NCBI GenBank assembly: GCA_964647905.1
Contig: CAZYJR010000002.1
Coordinates: forward strand, 1-64,000
Direction: 5' to 3'
Length of the DNA: 64,000 bases
Source: CAZYJR01 sp964647905
GTDB taxonomy: Bacteria > Desulfobacterota > DSM-4660 > Desulfatiglandales > HGW-15
Shown here: in pieces, positions 44,127-52,923 of the stretch
How positions within the stretch are numbered: position 1 is the first letter of the stretch
How the letters are laid out: each line of letters begins with the position of its first letter
Program-made: the position numbers and the translations under genes
Notes under the pieces: generated by a model
Seen by the model: only the letters and a program-made list of their open reading frames with translations
What the model was told of the DNA's origin: nothing
Database searches by the model: none

Positions 44127-45104
44127 TCAGTACCTGATTCTGGGATCCAGATAGGCGTAAAGCACGTCCACGATAACGTTTGAAACCAGCACCACCAAAG
44201 CGATCAACAGAAAGGCCGCCTGGGCGAGGGGATAGTCGCTGTGGCTCACGGCAAACACTAACTCCCTCCCGATCCCCGGCCAAGTGAAAACCGTCTCTGT
44301 AAGCGCGCCGCCGTTAATTGAGAAGGCGAGGCTGAGGCCGACCCCGGTGACCACCGGGAGCGCGGCGTTCGGGGCCGCGTGGTGGCTCCTTATGTCTTTG
44401 TCGCTCAGGCCCTTGGCCCTGGCGGTCAGTATATAGTCCTCCTTGAGGGTATCCAGCATGCTGCTCCTCATTACCAGGAGGGAGGAGCCGAAATGGATCA
44501 GGAAAAGGGTGGCAAGGGGGAGCACCAGGTGGTGGCCCACATCAAGGATTTTTCTCCAAACCCCGGCCCCGGGGTCGAGCCATACGTCCTCTGAAATCAT
44601 CCCTGTAATCGGGAACCAGCCCAGCTTGTAGGAGAAGACCCAGATCATGAGGAGTGCCAGCCACGGCAGGAACAGCGTGTGTGTCAGCAATGATCCGATG
44701 GTCAGCCAGGTGTCGGTCCCCGAGCCCTTGCGCCAAGCGGCGATCTTACCCAGGGCGATGCCCACCAGGGCCGAGAGGATGATCGAGGTGGTAAACAGGA
44801 GTATAGTGTTGGGGAGGCGGTCCCAGATCACCTCCTCCACCGGCCGGCCGTAGTGAAACGATACGCCGAACTCACCTTTGATGAAGTTGCCCAGATAGAC
44901 CCAGTACTGGGTCCACAGGCCCTCATCCAGCCCCAATTGCTCCACCAGGTGCTCTGCGGCCTCCGGGGTCATGGTGGGATCCACCATGCGGGATACGGGA
45001 TCGCCGGGGGCGAGACGGAAGAGCAGAAAAAGCGCAGTCAGGATCACGAAGAATATGACCGCAACCTGCATCAGTCTTCTCAGGACGAAGTTTCTTAGCT
45101 CCAC
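44127..45104 (-). CDS. Oligopeptide ABC transporter permease (DppB/OppB-like)
   Basis: A 325-residue permease, six predicted helices, with the DppB start FVLRRLMQVAVIFFVILTAL, RLAPGDPVSRMVDP, the EAA loop region DYILTARAKGLSDKDIRSHH and end VLYAYLDPRIRY. GTG start 10 bp after the substrate-binding protein. Confidence 0.9.
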   Translation of the reverse strand: MELRNFVLRRLMQVAVIFFVILTALFLLFRLAPGDPVSRMVDPTMTPEAAEHLVEQLGLDEGLWTQYWVYLGNFIKGEFGVSFHYGRPVEEVIWDRLPNTILLFTTSIILSALVGIALGKIAAWRKGSGTDTWLTIGSLLTHTLFLPWLALLMIWVFSYKLGWFPITGMISEDVWLDPGAGVWRKILDVGHHLVLPLATLFLIHFGSSLLVMRSSMLDTLKEDYILTARAKGLSDKDIRSHHAAPNAALPVVTGVGLSLAFSINGGALTETVFTWPGIGRELVFAVSHSDYPLAQAAFLLIALVVLVSNVIVDVLYAYLDPRIRY

Positions 45105-45114
45105 GACCGCCTGT

Positions 45115-46824
45115 CTATCTGGGTTTGATTGTGCAGAACGACCAAGCGTTTCCGATCCCTTCGAGCATGGGGACCCAACCCTTGTAACGGTCCGCCCTGA
45201 CCGCCTCTATCAGGTGCGGGCTGTAAAGGGGCAGATACGGGACATCATGCATCAGGATCCGCTGCATCTCAAAGATCAGCTCACGGCGTTTTTCCGGATC
45301 CATGGTGCGTGCGGATTCATCGGCCAGGCGGTCATACTCCGGATTGGAGTAGCCGCTCATGTTCCACCCGCCCTTCTGGTCGTTCTCGGAGTGGAAAAAG
45401 CTCCGGAGGTAGTCCGGGTCCAGGGAGAGGCGCCCGTAGCCCAGGACAAACATGTCAAAGTCATGGGAGCGCTTAACCTTGTCCAGCAAGGACCCGAACG
45501 CCATGGGCTTGGCGGACGCCGGAATTCCGGCCGCCCTGAGCCACTCCTGTATCATGAGGCCCGCCATGGCCCGTGCAGGATCATAGTCCGCCGGCGGAGT
45601 AAGTATTGTAAAGGTCTCCATGGGTTCCCCGCCCGGGACCCTTATGCCCTCCCCCTCAACCAGCTCGCCTTCTCGGTTCACCGGCGGCCTCTCCCACGCA
45701 TACCCCGCCTCCTTCAGGAGCTCGTACGCCTTTCGGATGCGTTCTCCACGGAGTACGGCCGTTCCGGCGTAATCCGGCTCTTCCGGACAATGCCAGAACT
45801 TGTTCCCCGGAGGCACTATTGAGTGCATCTCCGCCCCGTATCCCTGGAGGACCCTTAGCATGATGAAATCCCTGTCAACCAGGCAGGCCACCGCCCTCCT
45901 GAAGGCGGGATCGGAAAACGGTTTCTTACGCAGATTGAACCCGAGGTAGTAGAGTGCGCTCCTTTCATTGGTAAAGAGATTGATGTCGGGATGCTCCTCC
46001 AGCTCCTGAATGTACCCCGGTTGAATGCTCCACCAGAAATAATCGATGTCCCCCTTCTTGAGGGCCATGACGGCGGCATCTGATGTGCCGTAGGTCTTGA
46101 AGATCAGGCCGTCTATATAGGGCCCCAGGAGGTGTCCCGCCATCTCTTTGCCGGTGCCGAAAAAATGCTTGTTCCTTTCCATAAAGATGTAGGCGCCCTG
46201 CTTCCACTCCTTGAGAGCGAAAGGTCCCGTCCCAACCGGATCTCTGACCTTGTGGTTGCGGAGCGCGGCCAGGGGCTTCTCTGTTTCCAGCGCAGCCTTG
46301 ACCACGGGTTCCCATTGCCTCTTCTGGACGATGGGCGTTGTCAGAGTCCGCTCCCTGAAAGTGGCCATGGGTTCGGCCAGGTGGAAGCGGACCGTGCGCT
46401 CGTCCACCACCTCCACCTCCCTTACGAACTCCCAATTGCTGTACCTGCGGGAGTCCCGGACCTCCTTGATGGTCCGGGCCGTAAAGGCGACGTCCTCGGC
46501 CGTGAACGGAGTGCCGTCCGACCACTTGGCATCCCTGAGCTTGACCGTGTAGGCGAGCTTCTCTTTGTCCAATACGGGCAGGCCTTCGGCCAGCCACGGC
46601 ACCAGCTCGAGCTTGTCCGGTTCGTGCACATACAGGGGATAATACACCAGTCCCAGCACCTTGCGGGACCAGGTATCGCTCGCCAGCCAGAAGTTCAAGG
46701 TCTTGGGCTCCTCCAGGAGGCCCACCTTGAGAAAGTCGGCTGCACCGACCGACCCGCCGTAAGAGATAACCGCCGTCAAGACAGCTAGAATGACCCCCTT
46801 CACCCTGCAACTCAGTGAACCCAT
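45115..46824 (-). CDS. ABC transporter substrate-binding protein, family 5
   Basis: A 569-residue periplasmic binding protein (SBP_bac_5) with a signal peptide ending near GSVGAA. Landmarks are KLRDAKWSDGTPFTAEDVAF, DPVGTGPFALKEWKQGAYIF and NLRKKPFSDPAFRRAVACLV. A binding protein shows the system is an importer of a peptide-like or related ligand. The family also binds nickel chelates and opines, so the ligand is open. ATG has AGGAGA upstream. Middle gene of the ATP-grasp operon. Confidence 0.9.
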   Translation of the reverse strand: MGSLSCRVKGVILAVLTAVISYGGSVGAADFLKVGLLEEPKTLNFWLASDTWSRKVLGLVYYPLYVHEPDKLELVPWLAEGLPVLDKEKLAYTVKLRDAKWSDGTPFTAEDVAFTARTIKEVRDSRRYSNWEFVREVEVVDERTVRFHLAEPMATFRERTLTTPIVQKRQWEPVVKAALETEKPLAALRNHKVRDPVGTGPFALKEWKQGAYIFMERNKHFFGTGKEMAGHLLGPYIDGLIFKTYGTSDAAVMALKKGDIDYFWWSIQPGYIQELEEHPDINLFTNERSALYYLGFNLRKKPFSDPAFRRAVACLVDRDFIMLRVLQGYGAEMHSIVPPGNKFWHCPEEPDYAGTAVLRGERIRKAYELLKEAGYAWERPPVNREGELVEGEGIRVPGGEPMETFTILTPPADYDPARAMAGLMIQEWLRAAGIPASAKPMAFGSLLDKVKRSHDFDMFVLGYGRLSLDPDYLRSFFHSENDQKGGWNMSGYSNPEYDRLADESARTMDPEKRRELIFEMQRILMHDVPYLPLYSPHLIEAVRADRYKGWVPMLEGIGNAWSFCTIKPR

Positions 46825-46839
46825 ACCCTTTTTCTCCTT

Positions 46840-47862
46840 TCAGCATTCCCTTGAGATCGCCTTGGACTCTTGCCCCTGCTTCATCTCCAGGACCTTCTTC
46901 TCTATAAAATCTATAACCTTCACCTCCAGGCGCGTATTGTCCAGGCGGTTGATCCTGGGTATGCCCCCGGGGCTCACGCAGTTTATCTCCACCAGCTTGT
47001 TTCCTATGAGGTCGATCCCCACGAAGAACAAACCGTCCTGAACCAAGCGGTCCTTTAGGATCCCGCAGATCCGCCGCTCCTCCGGGGTGACCCGGTGCCT
47101 GAAGGCCCTTGCCCCCGCATGGATGTTTGTCCTGAAGTCCCCGTCCCGCGGCCTGCGCCTCATGGCCCCCAGGATCTCTCCGTTCAACAACAGGATACGT
47201 ACGTCCCCCTCGGTCTGAACCTGCTCCAGGCACTCCTGGACCATGATGGGCTCGCGGTCCGGGTAGGCCCGATACGCCCTGACGTAATAGTTGATCAAGG
47301 AGTGGAGATTTTCCCTGTCTCGTATGCTGACCTTGATCACACCCTCTCCGCCGTAGCGTTGAAGCGGCTTTACCACCATTGACCCGCCGAACTCGTCGAT
47401 GATCTTCTTCAGCCTGCCCGGATCCCGGGAAATATGGGTCTCCGGAATTATCTCCGGGAAGTTGAGGGTGTAGAGCTTGCTGTTGGCAAAGAGCTGTCCC
47501 CGCGTGCTGTTGATCATGAAGACCTGGTCGTTCACCGGATCCAGGAACTCCAGGCTCTGGTAGTTGAGAGGCGGGTTCTTGCGGAGGAAAAGGGCGTCCA
47601 GGTCGGTGACCGTCTCGAAGATCAGCTCGTCCCTCTTCAGGCACCTGATCAAGGAGCGCCAGTAGCGCTTCATGGTCAGGTCGGGCGGCACGGTGATGTT
47701 CCGCATGCGCGCCACCACTTCGTTCTTGCGGATATAGATGTCGTGCGGTTCCAGGAAGTATACGTTGTGGCCGCGCTGGTTGCACTCGTACATCAGGTGG
47801 CTGGTGGTCTCGTTGACCGGATCAATGGAATCCAGCCGATCCATGACGAATGCGATTCTCAT
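46840..47862 (-). CDS. Glutathione synthetase-like ATP-grasp ligase
   Basis: A 340-residue protein with the GshB layout: N-terminal MRIAFVMDRLDSIDP domain (where GshB has MGIVMDPI), ATP-binding SMVVKPLQRYGGEGVIKV, GEILGAMRRRPRDGDFRTNI then HAGA, and the metal-binding GIDLIGNKLVEINCVSPGGI. GshB ligates gamma-glutamylcysteine to glycine, but no gshA is nearby and the substrate side differs, so glutathione itself is not implied. Start overlaps the upstream RimK-like stop by 4 nt (47859-47862), so the two ligases are made together. Confidence 0.8.
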   Translation of the reverse strand: MRIAFVMDRLDSIDPVNETTSHLMYECNQRGHNVYFLEPHDIYIRKNEVVARMRNITVPPDLTMKRYWRSLIRCLKRDELIFETVTDLDALFLRKNPPLNYQSLEFLDPVNDQVFMINSTRGQLFANSKLYTLNFPEIIPETHISRDPGRLKKIIDEFGGSMVVKPLQRYGGEGVIKVSIRDRENLHSLINYYVRAYRAYPDREPIMVQECLEQVQTEGDVRILLLNGEILGAMRRRPRDGDFRTNIHAGARAFRHRVTPEERRICGILKDRLVQDGLFFVGIDLIGNKLVEINCVSPGGIPRINRLDNTRLEVKVIDFIEKKVLEMKQGQESKAISREC

Positions 47863-48752
47863 CCGGTGGACCCTTCCGGTGAGACGGCGTATCGGATGAT
47901 CTGGGCAGCGATATCCAACCCCGTGCTTTTCTCCAGGCCCCTGAAACCCGGGCTGTAGTTCACGTCCACCACCAGGAGCTTCCCATTCTTTCCTACTACC
48001 ATATCCACTCCGGAGATATCAAGCCCAAGGGCGGTTGAAGCCTCCACCGCCCATCGCCCCGCCTCGCCTCCCTGGACCATGGGCGAGGCACGTCCCCCCA
48101 GATGATAGTTCGCCCTGAACTCACCCTTCTTTGGGGTCAGCTCCATGGCCCCGGCCACGCGCCCACCTACCACCAGGACCCTCAGATCCCTCCGGCCTTC
48201 GGGCGGTATGAATTCCTGGACCACCATCCCCGCCCCCAATTCCGGGCGCTCCTTGAGCAAATCAACCGCCTGGCCCACCCCTTGGACCAGGAAGACCCCC
48301 GTGCCCTGCCTGCCTTGGGGGGGCTTGAGCACCACAGGACCGCCCCCGAGCCGGCGGACCGCTGCTGACAAGTTCTCCGGATTGCCGGCGTAAAGAGAGC
48401 CGGGGACCGGGATCCGCCGGGCTGCAAGGGCTTGAATGGTCCTGAACTTGTTCCTGGCAATCGATATCGCCGAGGCCCGGTTGATCGTCCTGATCCCCAT
48501 CATCTCCACGTGGCGGACCACGGTCAAAGGAAACTCCCTTATGGTGGACCCCACCCTGGGGAGAACCGCGTCCAGGTCCAGTGTCGCTCTCAGGTGCCGC
48601 AGCAGCAGTCCTTCAGCCGTGACGTCCAGGTACAGCTTGGCCGGATGCAGGAGCCTCACCTCGTGCCCCATGGACCTCGCCGCCTCCATCAGCCTACGGT
48701 TCGGGTGGTAGTTATGATTCCTGAAGCTCAATACGCCTATTTCCACATACAT
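47859..48752 (-). CDS. RimK-like ATP-grasp ligase
   Basis: A 297-residue RimK/glutamate-ligase-type enzyme, first gene of the operon. The substrate-side start (NHNYHPNRRLMEAARSMGHE), ARNKFRTIQALAARRIPVPG, the ATP lysine segment VVLKPPQGRQGTGVFLV, GRRDLRVLVVGGRVAGAMEL, GEFRANYHLGG and metal site VDVNYSPGFRGLEKSTGLDI follow RimK closely. RimK-type enzymes add amino acids, often glutamate, to a carboxyl end. ATG 48752 has GGTGGGAG 4-6 nt upstream. It is divergent from the GNAT gene across 109 bp. Confidence 0.85.
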   Translation of the reverse strand: MYVEIGVLSFRNHNYHPNRRLMEAARSMGHEVRLLHPAKLYLDVTAEGLLLRHLRATLDLDAVLPRVGSTIREFPLTVVRHVEMMGIRTINRASAISIARNKFRTIQALAARRIPVPGSLYAGNPENLSAAVRRLGGGPVVLKPPQGRQGTGVFLVQGVGQAVDLLKERPELGAGMVVQEFIPPEGRRDLRVLVVGGRVAGAMELTPKKGEFRANYHLGGRASPMVQGGEAGRWAVEASTALGLDISGVDMVVGKNGKLLVVDVNYSPGFRGLEKSTGLDIAAQIIRYAVSPEGSTG

Positions 48753-48861
48753 TCTCCCACCGCGGAATTTCAAGCCGAACAGGGTTGCCCGCAACCCGGC
48801 ATCCTGATATGGATCATTATCATAGGTCTCTTCACCCGGATCCCGGCCAGGAGGATCGCTA

Positions 48862-49419
48862 TTGAACCCGGCCCGCCCCCCGCAAGACCGTGTTTCCTAT
48901 TACTTCAAGCCCCCGCGTGAAATCGACTCCCCCACCCTGGAGGCAGTCCGGGACCTGGTGGAGGCCGGCGGGGCGGTGGGTACATCCTGGACCGAGGAAA
49001 ACCTCAGGGGGGCTGTACTGGTCGCATACGCCGCCCGCGAAGGCCGGGTGGTGGGCTGTACCATACTCAAGCGACCCAAAGAAGACTATAGAAAAAAGAT
49101 AGAGGCGGCAACCGGCCTTGACCTCTCCGGTTACCTGGAGCGGGGCTACACAGCGGTCTCGGAGGAGTTCCGGGGACGCGGCATAGCGGACGCCCTTATC
49201 AGAGGCCTGATCCGGCGCTCCTCGGAATACAGCGTCTATGTCACCATCCGGATGGACAACGGGCCCGCCCTCAGGCTCACCGAGAAGAACGGCATGCAGC
49301 CGGCGGCCCGCTTCCGCAACCCCCGCACGGGCCGCTTGCTGGGGCTTTTCGTCAACCGCCGGCCTCCTCCTCTCCCTGCTTCTTCTGGTAGTCCTGGACG
49401 CGGTGGTGGAGCTTTCTGA
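48862..49419 (+). CDS. GNAT-family N-acetyltransferase
   Basis: A 185-residue acetyl-CoA-dependent acyltransferase. The acetyl-CoA site is AVSEEFRGRGIADALIRGL, preceded by the LVAYAAREGRVVGCTILKRP strands. TTG 48862 is supported by AGGAGG 7 nt upstream. It faces away from the ATP-grasp/ABC operon and shares its control region, so acetylation of an amino group in the same pathway is a reasonable inference. Its 3' end overlaps the convergent transporter-like gene by 68 bp. Confidence 0.8.
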   Translation: MNPARPPQDRVSYYFKPPREIDSPTLEAVRDLVEAGGAVGTSWTEENLRGAVLVAYAAREGRVVGCTILKRPKEDYRKKIEAATGLDLSGYLERGYTAVSEEFRGRGIADALIRGLIRRSSEYSVYVTIRMDNGPALRLTEKNGMQPAARFRNPRTGRLLGLFVNRRPPPLPASSGSPGRGGGAF

Positions 49420-52400
49420 GCCTGTGGCTCAGGACTTTGCATATGTGGAGCGCTATCTGAGGGTACTCCCTGACTATCTCCTCGAACTCCTTTTTATGCA
49501 GGACCAAGAGCCGGGTCTCCTCCTCGGTCCGGATGGTGGCGGAGCGCACCTGGTCCTCGAACAGGGCCATCTCGCCGAAATAGTCGCCCGCGCTTATTTG
49601 GTCGAGCTCTATTTCCTCCCCGGAGCCTCCCTTCTTTAACACCGAGACTCGGCCGGAGATGACCATGTACATGGTCTCCCCTTGTTCGCCTTCCCGTATC
49701 ACGTCCTCACCCGATGGGACCACCAGCTCCTCGGTGACAGATGCGATGGCGGCCATCTCTCCCACGGATAGGCCTTCGAATATCTGGATCCCTCGGAGCA
49801 GCAGGATCTTGTCCGGGATACTTATACTGGATTCCATGTCCATCTCCCTGGGAGGTCTTTCAGTGTCGATGCTCGCGGCAGCCTGCCGGGCTACGAAGCG
49901 CACGTGCGGGTTGTCCGCTTGGAGGAACGAGGAGCAGACGTCGGAAGCCTTTCCGTCGAACGCCCCCTTCTCCACCAGCTTGAGTGTGAGAACCACTGTG
50001 ACCCAGTCATGTTTGGCCAGGAGATGCCTGCAGAGACCGTCCCCCGGCTCCAAGGCCGGTATCTTGAACTCTTTCCGGCCCCTTGACTCGATCTCGTCCG
50101 GCGATAGGTTTTCCAGCAAGGTGGCCATGAGCCTGGAAAGCCCCTTGCCCACGAAGTCGTCCAGGGCTTCCACAGCATTGGACCTCTGCCGGGAATCCGA
50201 GGAAAAAACCCCGCGCCAAATCAGGCGTATTCTGCCGGTATGGTCCTGTGCGGCCAATACCCTGAGCACCGTGTCCACGCGCTCCCGCTTTTTCTGCAGC
50301 AGGTGGTCCACCAAGAGATCCCGGTGGGGGCTCAGGCTCAACCCCTTGACCGCCTCCGCCTCTATTGCGTTCCTGTATGCCCGCTCCAACTGGCCGCGAG
50401 CAAACCGCATGACCTCCACATCCCTCATTTCCAGTGATTCAAGGAGCTCGAAGAGGTTTTTTCTGAGGCCCGGATTGGGTTGGCCCAGGAACTCTACGAG
50501 GATTTCAGGGCGCTGGTAATCGGCCGCCTGCAGCCTTTCCCGGGCCAGATCCTGTAACTCCGGCTCACGATCGCCCAGCAATGGGGCAACCGCCCGCACC
50601 GCCCCGTCCCCGTCCAGTCTCACCGCCTCCAGGGCGGCCCGGCGGACCCGGGGGTCTTCATGGGCGAGATAGGGCGATGCCCATTCGTTCAATTCGGGTT
50701 CGTCCAATCGCTCCATGGCCTGCAAGGCCAAGGAAACCTGCTCGGCGGGTAAGCCCGCCTCCAGAAGCGAGTGAAGGCGGCTGAGAAACGTCTTGTCCCC
50801 GGATACCCCTGCCGCCACTATTCCGGCCCGGCGTTCGCGCTCATCATTCGAGTCCAGCCATTGCTCAACCTCCTCCCGATAAGTCTCTGGGTCTTCCCGG
50901 TAGAGCCCGGCCAAGGCGTAGGCCCGAATGATCGGGTCCCGCCGCTCGGTATAGACCTCATGCATGAAATCCTTGGATATATTCACCGGCAGCCGGGCGG
51001 CGGCCCTGAGGACCGCGGTGTTCAGATCGGGCGTTCCCGCGTCCAGCAGCTCCCGGAACCCTTCGACCGCCGCCGGGCCTGCGTCGGGGGAAATCAGGCC
51101 CAGGAGCTCGATCTTGGTGGCTTCCTCCTGCGAGGGCAAGACCTCGAGGATGTAGGAATCAAGCTCTTCCACGCCCAGCGACCTGAGCAGCCGAGCGTAC
51201 CACAACGAGCTCGTTCCTTTGGCTTTCCTGAAGGACTCCACCAACCGGCCCTTGATCTCCTTGTCGTTGAAAATTTGTGTGACATCGGCTTGCTCGAGGG
51301 ATCTGATGTCCAGGAGATTTCGGGAGACCAAATCCAGTAGGATCTGGGAGTACTTCCGCTTGAACACGATCGTGGTCCCGACCCACACGCTCATGAAGAC
51401 GAGCCCCACCACCGAGAGATACCTAGGATGAAGCAATCCCTCGCTCAGCATGATCACTCCTGATCCCGCGAGGATTCCAACCCGCACCACGGTTCCTCTC
51501 AGAAAGGGGCGTATCAGTGCGCGGTGCTCCGGGGGGAAGAGTCCCATCAGGACGGCGCGCGCCGGGTTGTTGATCGTTGTCCTCAGGATGTTGGTGGAAA
51601 GCCTCGCATACATGGCCGAGAACAGGTCGAAGCGGAGCAGGAAGGCCAGGAAGGCCACCACGTAGTTGAACGGGTGGAACATCAGGGCCACCGGGACGCC
51701 CCAGCGGCCGTATACCCGGCCCACAAACAGGAGGATCACGAAGCTCACGATGTTCAGTGTACCTCTGAAGTAGCCGAAGAACTCTATCATTCCCCCTTCG
51801 GTGGCAAAGGACCGATCCACAGCGAAATTGAACTGGTAGTTGAGTATCGGAATCACCAGATTGGGAACCAGGGTAAGGAGGACCAGGATTTTGACCAACG
51901 CGGAGTCACGAATCAGCGGCAGGACCTCCCTGATTTCCTGCTTGAGGGACTTCCTCTTCTTGACCTTCTTTACCCTGCCCTCGGGGAGCATGAGGGTGGG
52001 GAAGAGGGAGTCCATGCGCCTTACCACCACCGCCCCTGCCAGGGCCACGATCAAGTAGGCCCACAACAGGTTGTCGATTCGAAAGAGCCTTGCTGCGACA
52101 GGGGTCCCGAAACTGCCCAGTATGCCGCCTATAACCCCGCCGGCGGTAATCAGGGGAAAAAGTCGTTTGGACTGCCGGGTGTCGAAGAGGTCGTTGGCCA
52201 GGTTCCAGAAGAGCAGCCCCAGGAGGACCTCGTACAGAGACTTGAGAATAAAGAGCAGCGGGTAGAGGAGATCGATTCCAAACGGTATCAGGAGCCTGAA
52301 GCCGGCCACTGTTCCGCCGCAGAAGACAAGCATGTAGCCCAGGAGCCTGCTCCCCGGCAGCCTGGCCATGAATCCCGAGACCAGCCCCATGACAACAAAC

Positions 52401-52591
52401 GTGGTCACGGAAGTCGCCACGTAGACCAGGGGGAGATACTCCACACCGAATCTCTTGAGAAAGGCGGTTTCGGCGAAGTTGTTGAAAATGACGTCTGCTG
52501 AGCGGATCAGGAAAAGAAGGGCCGTGGACCAAAGGAAAAGACGTATCTCGTCTTCGTAGATCTTGAGCCACCTGCCCAGGAGCCGGGTCAT
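49352..52591 (-). CDS. MFS/nucleotide-translocase-like membrane protein with HEAT repeats and a cyclic-nucleotide-binding domain
   Basis: A 1079-residue three-part protein. Residues about 1-430 contain 10-12 membrane helices resembling ADP/ATP translocase (NTT) or MFS proteins (IRSADVIFNNFAETAFLKRF, GGVIGGILGSFGTPVAARLF). Residues about 480-900 are helical repeats of HEAT type (YLAHEDPRVRRAALEAVRLD). Residues about 945-1065 are a cNMP-binding domain with the phosphate cassette FGEMALFEDQVRSATI, including the Arg that contacts cyclic phosphate. It is probably a transport or scaffold protein gated by cAMP/cGMP (inference). A class III cyclase is encoded at 3288-4718. Confidence 0.8.
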   Translation of the reverse strand: MTRLLGRWLKIYEDEIRLFLWSTALLFLIRSADVIFNNFAETAFLKRFGVEYLPLVYVATSVTTFVVMGLVSGFMARLPGSRLLGYMLVFCGGTVAGFRLLIPFGIDLLYPLLFILKSLYEVLLGLLFWNLANDLFDTRQSKRLFPLITAGGVIGGILGSFGTPVAARLFRIDNLLWAYLIVALAGAVVVRRMDSLFPTLMLPEGRVKKVKKRKSLKQEIREVLPLIRDSALVKILVLLTLVPNLVIPILNYQFNFAVDRSFATEGGMIEFFGYFRGTLNIVSFVILLFVGRVYGRWGVPVALMFHPFNYVVAFLAFLLRFDLFSAMYARLSTNILRTTINNPARAVLMGLFPPEHRALIRPFLRGTVVRVGILAGSGVIMLSEGLLHPRYLSVVGLVFMSVWVGTTIVFKRKYSQILLDLVSRNLLDIRSLEQADVTQIFNDKEIKGRLVESFRKAKGTSSLWYARLLRSLGVEELDSYILEVLPSQEEATKIELLGLISPDAGPAAVEGFRELLDAGTPDLNTAVLRAAARLPVNISKDFMHEVYTERRDPIIRAYALAGLYREDPETYREEVEQWLDSNDERERRAGIVAAGVSGDKTFLSRLHSLLEAGLPAEQVSLALQAMERLDEPELNEWASPYLAHEDPRVRRAALEAVRLDGDGAVRAVAPLLGDREPELQDLARERLQAADYQRPEILVEFLGQPNPGLRKNLFELLESLEMRDVEVMRFARGQLERAYRNAIEAEAVKGLSLSPHRDLLVDHLLQKKRERVDTVLRVLAAQDHTGRIRLIWRGVFSSDSRQRSNAVEALDDFVGKGLSRLMATLLENLSPDEIESRGRKEFKIPALEPGDGLCRHLLAKHDWVTVVLTLKLVEKGAFDGKASDVCSSFLQADNPHVRFVARQAAASIDTERPPREMDMESSISIPDKILLLRGIQIFEGLSVGEMAAIASVTEELVVPSGEDVIREGEQGETMYMVISGRVSVLKKGGSGEEIELDQISAGDYFGEMALFEDQVRSATIRTEEETRLLVLHKKEFEEIVREYPQIALHICKVLSHRLRKLHHRVQDYQKKQGEEEAGG

Positions 52592-52810
52592 CAGCCTCCC
52601 CGAACCGTAATGAGAAAAAAGGAAAAGACCGGTGATAAGGAGTTATTCAGCAAAGTCCTTAACCCGGGGGGGCTTACCTGTCAAGGCATTATTCCGATCC
52701 CCGCCCTCCAGTGGGGTGACCAAGGAAAAGACGGTCTCATAGACTTCTAATGCGCGGTTCACACTCCGCTAATGAGCCGGGCCTAGCTTTCCAACATAGG
52801 CAAGGGCGAA

Positions 52811-52837
52811 CCGCCCCGATTCTTCCGTCCGGGGCGG
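52811..52837. other. GC-rich hairpin in the pst upstream region
   Basis: CCGCCCCG and CGGGGCGG pair perfectly around an 11-nt loop. No T run follows on either strand at useful distance. It lies between two divergent genes and could be a barrier or part of the control region. The rest of 52592-52923 shows only the repeats described next. Confidence 0.5.
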
Positions 52838-52850
52838 CCTGTTCACGGAG

Positions 52851-52879
52851 TTTTCATCAAACCCTAATGGAACCCTAAC
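52851..52879 (+). promoter_or_regulatory. Pho-box-like direct repeats upstream of pstS
   Basis: Three 7-mers spaced 4 bp apart (11-bp period): TTTTCAT, CCCTAAT, CCCTAAC, at 52851, 52862 and 52873. PhoB boxes have exactly this geometry of 7-bp direct repeats with 4-bp spacers. The sequences differ from the enteric consensus but AACCCTAA is exactly repeated. They end 45 bp before the pstS ATG. Confidence 0.4.
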
Positions 52880-52923
52880 AAGGGCTCCGTATGTTCCAAT
52901 TAACCAAGAGAGGAGGAAGAAAC

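Noticed and set aside
45965..47785. A 606-residue minus-strand open frame
   Set aside because: It overlaps the binding-protein and GshB-like genes in another frame, and its Gly/Arg/Gln-rich composition is that of a shadow frame in high-GC DNA.
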